Under the pieces are notes generated by a model. The model was not told the origin of the DNA. It searched no databases and saw only the letters and a list, made by a program, of their open reading frames with translations. Of a DNA stretch of 64,000 bases, positions 11,801 through 20,800 are shown one piece after another (position 1 is the stretch's first letter; the number at the start of each line of letters is the position of its first letter). Source of the stretch: Cervus elaphus (Eukaryota; Chordata; Mammalia; Artiodactyla; Cervidae); NCBI RefSeq assembly GCF_910594005.1, contig NC_057828.1, positions 8,320,235 to 8,384,234 on the forward strand. The letters run 5' to 3'. Made by a program: the position numbers and the translations under genes.

Positions 11801-12771
11801 AGCTGCCCATCTGGAAGAACACTACCCTGAACTGTCGCTTGAGGGTGCCTCAGGGACCTGATGTAGAATTCAATGTAGGGGACTCCACCCAGCTTGCCCC
11901 AGAGCCACCTGACTTAGCGGGAGCATAGCTATACTACGGCTGCGTTAGTTACCATAAAATTTCCATAAACATTGCTAACGACATGGCCAATTTTTCTGCC
12001 AGTTTTCAAGTTAAAATGCTATTCTATTTCCCTACAAGATGATGTCACTAGCAAGGACATTCCAAAGTGACAGCTTTATGGGTACCTGAGGCGGGCAGTT
12101 GGTGAGTCAAAAGTGAGGGAGAAAGAAGGGAGAATCCCCAACCCCAACACACATCTGCAGTATTTTCTAGGATGCTCAAAGGGTTGAGTTTGTGAAAAAG
12201 AATTATGGGAATTATGTTGCCTTTTCCTAAATTAAGACAACAAAGAAAATTCCAATTTTATCCCCAGCTCCCTCCCCCCACAACAATCCAATTTCGATCA
12301 TTTTTTGAGGAAGAGATATACCAGTTTAAAAACAAATGGTGAAGAGCAGTAACATAGAAGGGAAAGGCCACCCAGGTCTCAATTTCCTTATCTGCACAGT
12401 GTCTCAGGTGGATGGAATACACCCTGCACAGGGGTTCCGATGCCTCTTGTCAGGGACTCACGATGCTTTCCCCTTGCTCCTTATCTGCGGCCACTCACCA
12501 ACCCATCTGTCCTCGCCTCTAAAGCAGACAACACGCACGGAGAACAGCTGATGGGTGGGTGACTTTGTCAGAGGCCATCCTAAAGGGGTCACAGCCCATG
12601 ATCTACAGTCGTACCAGGTTCAGGGGTCAGAAGGAAACCTATTCTTGTGGCTAACATGGCAGATCTTCAACTTTCCTTTCCCTTTAGTTGGACAGAGAAG
12701 CGGCTGTGACCAAAGCCTTTGGAGAAATGGACATTCTCTTGAGCTGGATGGAGAAATTCTACCAGCTCTGA
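8630..12771 (+). CDS. IL24: Interleukin-24, whole coding span (five coding exons, 182 aa)
   Basis: Secreted IL-10-family cytokine that in mammals signals through IL20RA/IL20RB and IL22RA1/IL20RB to STAT3. Coding parts are 8630-8800, 10124-10186, 11038-11196, 11707-11778 and 12688-12771. They total 549 bases with all introns in phase 0, as usual for the family. Residues 1-28 form a signal peptide (hydrophobic LILLLW core). The mature part starts near QEFQFGPC. Helix segments include KLWQAFWAVKD and the family block LKSFSTLANNF. The cysteines in FGPC and ESCHL are retained. The human protein is 206 residues because it starts further upstream; that start is missing here, so the ATG at 8,630 is the best start (a second ATG is at 8,642). 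The remaining chain aligns without gaps to human IL24 as I recall it. Confidence 0.93.
8893..9153 (+). mobile_element. BOV-A2 SINE (two Bov-A monomers)
   Basis: Two Bov-A monomers sit head to tail, each with ccactccagt..cttgcctgga and ending in cgacttcactttcac or a short agc tail. The SINE is in the IL24 intron directly after coding exon 1. Confidence 0.9.
9154..10123 (+). other. IL24 intron sequence
   Basis: Intron sequence. A short MIR-like piece (ttgaggaaactgaggctcag) is at 9,220-9,240. The rest shows no exon or recognisable repeat to me. Confidence 0.6.
10124..10186 (+). CDS. IL24: IL24 coding exon 2
   Basis: It encodes residues 58-78 (QAQDNITSVQLL...LQNIP). The acceptor is ttccccaag|CAA, an AAG acceptor after a pyrimidine run, and the donor is ccg|gtaatc. 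It holds the only retained N-glycosylation sequon of the three in human IL24, NIT at residue 62. The second human site (NVS) reads NIP here. Confidence 0.92.
10187..11037 (+). other. IL24 intron sequence
   Basis: An 851-bp intron between two well-supported exons. I see no exon or clear transposon in it. Confidence 0.6.
11038..11196 (+). CDS. IL24: IL24 coding exon 3
   Basis: It encodes residues 79-131 (ETESCHLIHALL...SKLQAS). The acceptor is accccccag|GAG and the donor gccagt|gtgagt. It contains the second conserved cysteine (ESC) and the block LKSFSTLANNF shared with human IL24. The human NRT sequon is replaced by a segment reading RDKA. Confidence 0.95.
11197..11706 (+). other. IL24 intron with MIR remnant
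   Basis: A MIR-like segment (tttggttttcttatctataa) lies at about 11,455-11,515. The rest is unremarkable. Confidence 0.5.
11707..11778 (+). CDS. IL24: IL24 coding exon 4
   Basis: It encodes residues 132-155 (QEKMLSTRETARRRF...HRAFKQ). The acceptor is a tandem NAGNAG (cccag|cag|gaa), so the first glutamine could be optional. The donor is aaacag|gtaatc. Confidence 0.94.
11779..12687 (+). other. IL24 last intron
   Basis: A 909-bp intron ending in tttccctttag. I see no coding exon or recognisable transposon in it. Confidence 0.6.
12688..12771 (+). CDS. IL24: IL24 last coding exon
   Basis: It encodes residues 156-182 (LDREAAVTKAFGEMD...WMEKFYQL) and the TGA stop at 12,769-12,771. The C-terminal helix closely matches human IL24 (LDVEAALTKALGEVD...). 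Confidence 0.95.
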   Translation: MDREAAVTKAFGEMDILLSWMEKFYQL

Positions 12772-13165
12772 AGGCCGAGACCAGGATACCCTCCTTCTGC
12801 TCCGCGTCATTTCAGACGAGGGTCCCTTCCCGTGATGTCCTCTGGGCACTTCACACTCTTGACCACGGGTCCTGTTCTTCGCCCAAGCTTACGACTTCAT
12901 TCTTTAAGTGACCGCAACAACAGTCATGGAAGGTTCCCTTGGATGCTGTGAATAATCTACAAAGCAGATTCCTATATTTATTACAACTCTATTTAATTCC
13001 CATCAGCGTTTTAACTGATGCTGTATTTATTTGTCAGACTGAAAGTTCTGTGAAAGCAGCAAGGACAGTGACCACGTTTCTCTGTTGTCCCCCACAATCC
13101 TCGCCACTGTGTGGGGTAGTGGATGGGTGCTCAGGAAATGCTTAATAAATTGGATTTTTAAAAGC
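12772..13165 (+). other. IL24: IL24 3' UTR with AU-rich elements
   Basis: The 3' UTR runs from the TGA to about 16 bases after the AATAAA at 13,144. It has three ATTTA pentamers, at 12,976, 12,991 and 13,025, in an AU-rich context. Such elements typically shorten the half-life of cytokine mRNA. Confidence 0.75.
13144..13149 (+). terminator. IL24: IL24 polyadenylation signal
   Basis: A canonical AATAAA in cttaataaattgg, about 375 bases after the stop codon. It is the first AATAAA downstream of the stop on this strand. Confidence 0.8.
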
Positions 13166-14645
13166 CTGTCTCTGAATTGCTGAGGAACAATGAGGGATGT
13201 TGGGATATGAAGTTGAACTTAAGGGCATGGAAATCACATGGTCATGACATCTGCAGGAACAGAGCGCTGGGGTGAGGGTGAGAGCACTGGTTTGAAACAC
13301 AAATGTTGAAAGATATAACGTAGAGGGGTGTCCAGCACAGAGCAGACTCCCCCTCAACACCGCCTTTCCTGTCCACCCTTCCCACCCCGCTCCCACCAGC
13401 CCTGCCCCTCGGGTGCTCCTTCTGATCCTACTCATCTTAACTGTCCCCCACCTGGGGGTGCCCGTGTCAAGCTGACACTGCGGCTGCTATCCTCATGCCT
13501 GGACGCACTGTCCCATCTGTGAGGATACTCCCTGCTCAAAAGGCAGGGACCTCGGGAGCCCTTGCTTCCTAGCACTGGACCAGTGCCCCGTGAGGCTGAG
13601 TTGTGTGTCTGGGAAAGGCCCTCTTCTTAAAAGCAAGACTGCTCATCCTCTAGACTCCAGCTCTGGTTGAACTCTGATTTCAATCCAAAGAGACAGTGTC
13701 TGCCTAACTCTGCCCCAGTTCAGAACACTTAAGAGGATGAATACATGTAGGATGTGGGCTGTCTCTTCTTCCATGAGGTTAGTGCTCTAGCAGGACAATG
13801 GGCCCTCCAGGAATCCCAGATCACTGTCCTTGCCCACCTGGCCATAAGCCACTTGGACTGGAACAGACAGGAGGTGCATTTCTGAAAGCAGAGAGCTGTA
13901 ATGGCTTTGGATAGCTCAAATAGACCAAGGCCAAGATAGATGCACACATTTCAGTGCTAGGCTATGGAGCAAGGATAAATAGATAACAAAAGCTGCTCCA
14001 TTTCTAAGAGAGAGAAAACGCTGGAGTCAGGGTACTTACGTGGATCAAGGGATGAAGACTTAGAGAGGGTATCCACATATGTCACTAACACTAACAAGGG
14101 TGGTTCTGAAAATTTACAACCCTTCATCACATCCAAATAACCTGCCCTTACCATAGGACTCCAGAAGATCACTAGTAAGTGCCAGCCCTATGACTGGGGC
14201 AAAGAGGTTCTCAGGGGTATTTCATACCAAGGTCCCTTCCTAGCTCAGGGCTGAAGCGTGTCTTCACAGGGCAGTCCAGGTACCTTCTGCTAGTGGGGAA
14301 CTCAAGGTTGAGAAGGGCTTTCAAAGCAACAGCTATGCCGTCCAAGGCCATGTGGTCTACAGCCAAGGGAGTAAGGACCCTGTGATCAAAAAGACTCTGC
14401 AAGTCCATAGCCTGTCACATGGCTCGGAAAGGAGGCAGGTGGCAACAGGGCAAATGCTCTGCATTCCCAGAGGCCACCTGAAAACCGCTGGGGCCTCAAA
14501 AGTGTGTAGGGAGAGCTGCAGCGGGGGAGACTGACCCGTGCTCAGGGCAAACAGGCAGGGACGAGACTTGAGGTGGGGTGCGGGAGGTCATGAGGGCTCT
14601 GAAAACAGATGGAGTGGGTGTTGGGAACCAGCAGACAGACAAAAC
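13166..14645 (-). other. FCMR: FCMR 3' UTR / tail-to-tail spacer with IL24
   Basis: IL24 and FCMR are transcribed toward each other across this stretch. On the FCMR strand I see no AATAAA or ATTAAA between the stop codon and the IL24 polyA site. The FCMR polyA signal therefore remains unplaced. No other gene is seen. Confidence 0.5.
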
Positions 14646-14822
14646 TCATTGACACCAAGGTCTGGGCCCAGGGGCACAGCTGGAGAGGTGAGTCAGGCAG
14701 GGAACATTGATGTAGTCATTGGAATCCATGTCCTCTCCCTTGGCAGCAGGCTGGTGGCGGAAGCTGACATATTCACAGTCGATCTTCAGAGATGGGACAT
14801 GGGGCCAGGGAATTTCAGGTAC
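14646..14822 (-). CDS. FCMR: FCMR exon 8 (C-terminal tail)
   Basis: The acceptor is cattcccag|GTA, in phase 0. It reads VPEIPWPHVPSLKIDCEYVS and continues to SNDYINVP, matching the human tail ending DDYINVPA. After INVP the human reading frame would stop, but one extra base (gttccctgcc versus human gtccctgcc) shifts the frame. The open frame runs 17 codons further to a TGA at 14,648-14,646. The Y-x-N motif is kept, ahead of the shift. Confidence 0.85.
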   Translation of the reverse strand, partial: VPEIPWPHVPSLKIDCEYVSFRHQPAAKGEDMDSNDYINVPCLTHLSSCAPGPRPWCQ

Positions 14823-17800
14823 CTGGGAATGACCAAAGAAGCATCACTGGGTTTGGGTAGGGTGACTGTAGTATCCACAGTGGGCAATGGTGGGGTGGGG
14901 GTTGCGGGGTGCATGTGGTTGCTGTCCTCCAGAAGACAAAACGCAGAGGTGGTTGAGTTCCATCAGGTGCTCAGCCCTGGGATTTTCAGGGTGGTGCCTC
15001 ACGCTCTACATAACTGGAAAACACTTAGATCTAATATGGCAGGAAGTGTTTTAAATGGGGCTCAGACAAAAATCATGTGACTAAGCATGGGTCTGAAGGA
15101 GAACCAGCTGCCAGAGGAGTTTCCCCTCTGGATTAGACGATATGACTTGTGGAATAAATATGCATCTTCTCAGGGAATTATTCAGAAGGAGGATGAGTCA
15201 TCTTCTGCACCTCCATAGGGCTTTCATTCCCTGGAGAGGCTGTGACGTGACGGGACAGTGCATTCCAGGAAGGAGTGGGAGGTTAAAGGGGAGGAAGGTG
15301 GCAGGCTGTGGGGAGCTCCACTTCCCCGGAAAGAAACTTCAGGATCATCTGCCTTTGGGATGGATCAGTTCTCGGAGGGCAGGGCTATGTCATGACCCCA
15401 GCGTGGCATGACTATTGTGACATCCACCCAGGAAGGCTGCAGCAGGGACAGTCACATATCTTTAACACAACCACTGAAAACTGTAAGCTCAGCCCCTGCA
15501 CAGAGCAGGCACTGAGTTAGCGCTCGCCGAAAGGAGCTGTTCCCTTCTGTACTTTACCAGAGAGGGAATGGGCAGCAGCTTGCTTCAAAAATGTATCTCC
15601 CACTGCCTGTTACGGTTCATCATTTGAGACTGATCTGGCTTAACCGTTCTTAAAAAGTCGCTCCCTGTGAAGGGTGACATGGTAGCGCTCAGTCATTTAT
15701 CATAGGCACCTTGTTGCGAACTTGTTTCATCAAGATTTTTTCTATCCCTGATAGCAGGAGCGTGAATTTCAAGCAGGGAGGAAGGGTAAAATTTGAGCAA
15801 GGTACAGGCCTACATGAGGCCATGTGTGGTCACAGAACAGTTTCAGAGAAAAGGGCTCAGTGGACATGAGTTTGCGCCAACTCCCGGAGACAGTGAAGGA
15901 CAGGGAAGACTGGCGTGCTGCAGTCCATAGGGTCACACAGAGTCAAATGTGACTTAGCGACTGGACCACAAAGGGTAGAGCTGACGGGCACTGCTGGGCC
16001 TACCTGCGCCACTGAGAACTCCCCCAGCAGGGCTGAGCACGGGGCCTGATGGGGCAGAGCTGCTGCCTGTTCCCAGGCATCACTCTCCCCTTTTAAGCAA
16101 GACCTGCAGGCATACAGTTCTCAGCCTCCCTTGAAGGCCAGTGTGACCATGTGATTAAACTGTGCCCCGTGGTCCTCTGATAAATGAAACGTCAGGCTCC
16201 TGGTCTTAAAAAAGCAACTTTCTCTCTCTCCCTCTCACATGCTGGGATGCACACATGGTGCTAGGGATTAAGCACCAATCACGGATGAGGCAAGACTCCA
16301 GGGGATGGCGGAGCAACAGGCAGAAGGCATCTGAGGCACTGCATGACCCCATGGCTCAGGCCACCTCCCCCTGGCTCCGTCTTCACTTGTGAGGAAAACA
16401 GGCTTCCATCTTGTGAGCCCTGGGGTTTAGTGTTTGCTGCATCAGCTTAGCCTACACCCTAATTAAATCAGGGACATTTGCCACATTTAGTTTTCCTGGT
16501 TCTGGAAGCAATAATGTTTCTGCTACTGTGGATGCTTTAGAGGATAAAATGTTCTCTTCTTAACTGGGGAAGACAAAGGAGAATGAATAGTTTAACATTT
16601 TTTCACACACCTGCCAATGGCCATCAATAGAAAGATGAGAGAGAGAAAAAAAGATGAGTTTCCTGCTCCACACCTAGATTCCAAGAGGAATCTTTCTCAC
16701 TCAGAGTGTTGAATCTTATCTGTACCGTTCATGGAATTCTCCAGGCCAGAATACTGGAGTGGGTAGGCTTTCCCTTCTCCAGGGGATCTTCCCAGCTGAG
16801 GGATTGAACCCAGGTCTCCCGCACTGAAGGCAGATTCTTTACCACCTGGGCCACCAGGGAAGGCCATCTATGTCTCTAGGCTAGGCTTAATTGCCTTCAG
16901 TAAACAACCTCCTCTCAGCTTAGAGGGCTTACTAGAAAGTACTTCCTCAGATTAAACGGGGGTAACTTCCACCCTCTTAAGACCCACTAGGAGCTTAATC
17001 TCTTCACAGGAAAGCCCTTCCCGAATTTGTACAGTCGTCATCTAGCATCCTCCACTTAAGCTCCCATTTATCCCACGAGAAATGCTTGGCCAGAAGCCAG
17101 GTAACTAACTCTACCGCAGTTGCTGGGTAGCCGTCTACGGGCACAGTCCAAGGAGGAAACGGATACTCACTGCCCGACGCAGGGACCGGCAGCGGCTGGG
17201 ACGAGGCTCCGCAAATGTCGCGCGGGGCCACGCCCAGATCTGGAGCCGCCCTTTCGAGCTGCAGCTGCCAGTCAGGGGAGGGGCGGGGCTTACCTGCGGC
17301 GGTGTGGGGCTAACCAGCGGCGGGCGGGGCTTACCCGCGGCTGGGGGGGGTGGGGCCTTACTCACGGAGGGGCGGGGCTTACCTGCGACGGGGCGGGGCT
17401 TACCCGCGGCGGGGCGGAGGCTGCGGGCGCTCCGGGGTCTGGGGGCGGTGCCGCCCCTCCACCTGAAGGGGGCGGGGAGGGCGGCATGAGGGCGGGGCCC
17501 AGGGCCCAACCCCGCCCCCCCAGCTCTGCGGGAAGCCCCCGGGCGGTGGGCACAGCTCCGCGCAGCGGCTGTCCTGGAGGCGCGGGTCTCCCGGCTCGCA
17601 CTCTGCTCGGCGCGGTTTCTGCGGCTCCAGCTCGCGCGCCGGCCGCGGCCCCGCCCCACCCTCATCACCCCCGCCCCCACCCCACCCCACCTCAGGTCAG
17701 AGCACCCACAGATATTGCCAGATATTACATTATGCGGTGCCACGCATAATGAAGTTTATGCTCCATTCACAAAATCTAGTTCTTCTATCAATGACTAGGA

Positions 17801-20800
17801 ATCCAAGGTCTTTTTGACATAATATAAAACATAAAGCAAAGGACAAATTCACTCAAATGAACAATTCACTGCCTTTCTTTGAGCCTCCATTTCTTTAGAA
17901 AATGAAGCCGCAGTTTTTGCGGCTCCAGATCGCGGGTCAGCCCCGCCCCCGCCCCCCACCCCACCTCGTCCCCCACGACCCCCACCCCTCCCCCACCCCT
18001 CCCACCACCCCACCCGACCCCGACCCCCCACCCCACCCCGTCTCGTCCCCCACGAACCACCCTCCCCGCCCCAGCCCCCTCGCCCCCACCCCATCCCTCC
18101 CGACCCCGACCCCCACGACCCCACCCCCCACCCCTCCAGCCGCGCCCCGCCCCCAACCCCCTCGCCCCCACCCCACCTCCCGACCCCGATCCCCACGACC
18201 CCACACCCCCCACCCCTCCAGCCGCGCCCCGTCCCCAACCCCCTCGCCCCCACCCCACCCCTCCCGACCCCGATCCCCACGACCCCACACCCCCCACCCC
18301 TCCAGCCGCGCCCCGCCCCCAACCCCCTCGCCCCCCACCCCACCCCTCCAGACCCGTCTCGCGCCCCAAAAAGCCGACCTTCTCCCACCTGCCTGCCCGC
18401 ACGCCCAGCCCTGCCCTCCTCCCGCCCGCCCGCCGGCTCACCAGCCGCGTCCACCCCGCGGGGCCGCCGAGGACAGGCGCTGTAGATATTGCTCGGGGTG
18501 CGCGGCCGCCGGCACACGCGCGGCCGCCGGGACAGGGCCGGCTGGGAGGCGTCCAGCGTGCGCATCCTCGCGGCCAGTCGGCGGACCCGCCTGGAGAGAG
18601 CTTCTCGACCAAGCCGCAGGGACAGAAAGAGGAAGGAGGGTGTCAGAGGCCCGCACTCGCCCAGTCTTACAGAAAACTAAAGACGGCCCCCTCCCCGCTG
18701 TTTGGCAGCGTCTGACCTGAGGGTGCTCCGCTCGGAAGTGGCACAGGCTGGCCTTCCCTGCAGGGTCCGGGTCGCGCTCCCCACCGCCCCCATGTCCAGA
18801 ACACCGAGCCGCATCCCAAGTCCCCCCAAACTCAGCGTGCTCATCCAAAGCTCCTGAGTGTCCCTGGGGGACCAGAGGGAGCTGGATGCTCTGGGCGCTC
18901 CGTCGCTGGGCCTGACCCACTCACCTTTCCGTCTTTGAACGATCCTTTTCACCAGCAGCCCCAGAAGCGCCAGGAGTATGAGACCCAGGATGGTGGGGAT
19001 CAGGACGAAGACACCTTGGTCTTCCATCCCAGACACAGCGCCCGGGCCTTGGTTGGAGGCTCTGAGGAGGGGAGGAGCGGGGAGCGGAAGGTGAGGTCAG
19101 AAAGGTGGGGGGACTTAAGGTAGCACCACAGGGGCCAGCTTTTGAAGGCGGGTCACAGGTTTGTCCCTTTGATAAGAGAATTCCCCTCCCCTCCCCCCAC
19201 CCCCTGCATGAAACCTGGATTAAAGTTCAAGTTTAGCTTCCTGGCTGTGTGATCTTCAATCAGTTTCCTAACTTCTCTGAGCCTCATTTCCCAGTAAGTG
19301 GTTACAGTAAAACCTGTTTCACAGAACAGTTTAAGGATGAAATAAAATAGTGGCTATAAAGACCTTAATGTAGCTGACCTAAGCAGCAATCAAAAGTCAG
19401 TTCCACTTCCAGCTCTCTGCACCTCAGTTTCTTCAGAAAATGATTGCAGATTTTTAATGAATTAGTTTCTGATAACTATGGAAGAGAGGATGGTGCTCCC
19501 TTTGCCTAGAAGTTCTTCCCTCCATTTTCTCTACATGTTGAAATCTTACTTTCCTTGTCCATTACATAAGTCCTCGTTTTCTTCTCCAGTAGTGGTAAAC
19601 TAGAATCAACTTTTTCTCTGTGTCACCACTTCCTCTGTTCATACCAGTTACACCACTTACCACAGTCAAGACTAGTATTCGTAAAATAACACCTAGATAT
19701 CGCCTGTTTTTAAACTTTTCTACATCTTCAGGACATAGCACAATGCCTGGCATATAGTGCAGATTTAAGGACATGTTGGTTGAGTTAATCTGAATTCTTC
19801 TCCACTAGTAGGATGTTATGGTTTAATAGACTAGGAATCAGAAGTCCCGGTTCTGTTTGTAACCACTTTGCTCTCATGGGCTCAATTTCCTAATTGTAAG
19901 ACCCAAATGATGTCAGAAATGCCTTTCTTCGCTCACGTTTGCCTTTGTTTGTGTGCGCTTAATTGCTCAGTTGAGTCTGACTCTGCAACCCTATGGACTC
20001 TTTGCAACCCCACGGACTGTAGCCTACCAGGCGTCCATGGGATTTTCCAGGCAAGAATACTGGAGCAGGTTCCCATTTTCTCCTCCAGGGAATCTTCCTG
20101 ACTCAGGGATAGAACCTGCATCTCCTGTCTCCTACATTGGCCAATTCTTTACCACTGAGCCACCTGGGAAGCCCCTTCTATTTGTTTTGGCAAAAAATAA
20201 TTCGCCAGTATTACTGGTTTTCTTTGGAATCTGCTCTAATGCTGCCCCCTAGTGGTCTACAGCAGCACTTTCCTGGGCTGCACCCCATCCATTAGATGAG
20301 AGCAGGCCAACAGAAATGTAGTCCGAACCCCACACGTAACTTAAAATTTCCTAGTAGCCACGTTGAAAAAGTAAAAGGAAACACGCAAAAGTAATTTTTA
20401 AATTATTGATGGTTTAGTGGCTAATTTTATATTCATTTAGTTCTTCCCCATCAAAACAGATTTGCATAAATGTTGAATGACTGAAAGATCTTCGTCTCAT
20501 CTCTACAAGATCTCCTGCTGGAGTACTGATGTGTGTATTCTTGGTAATAGGACTAATGAGTTAATGTTGTAGCTATAACACTAGTATAGCTATAATAAAT
20601 ATAGCTATACTATCTTTCACAGTGACTTCTAGAGACAAAGCCAAGAAAGGTATCTGTTGGTAGACATTTTGGGGAGATGTTGGTGATCTCCTAACTCTAG
20701 CCTCCTTTGTCCAGTTTTAGCTCATCCTGGATGCTGGAGGCATCTTACCTCTGTCTGTGAAGCCAGGTTTGGTGGTTGTAGCTGGCCGTCTGGAGCCTGA

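Larger units (their letters stand above)
14823..17403 (-). other. FCMR intron 7
   Basis: A 2.6-kb intron holding a BovB-type tail fragment, a reversed Bov-tA SINE and, at its 5' end, the splice-donor minisatellite. I see no other exon in it. Confidence 0.65.
19062..20748 (-). other. FCMR intron 4
   Basis: It holds a MIR remnant and a reversed Bov-tA SINE (listed separately), and an AT-rich stretch with repeated tagctata motifs near 20,565-20,615. Confidence 0.6.

Noticed and set aside
14538..15080. 180-codon plus-strand open frame
   Set aside because: It is antisense to FCMR exon 8, whose protein match to human is clear. I see no independent support.
17120..17749. Overlapping frames of about 200 codons on both strands near FCMR exon 7
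   Set aside because: High GC content leaves few stop codons. Only the 59-base exon 7 is supported.
17849..18720. Gly/Arg/Trp-rich minus-strand frames of 238-248 codons and a Pro-rich plus-strand frame of 272 codons
   Set aside because: These come from the C-rich minisatellite in FCMR intron 6. Only the stretch overlapping exon 6 is genuine.
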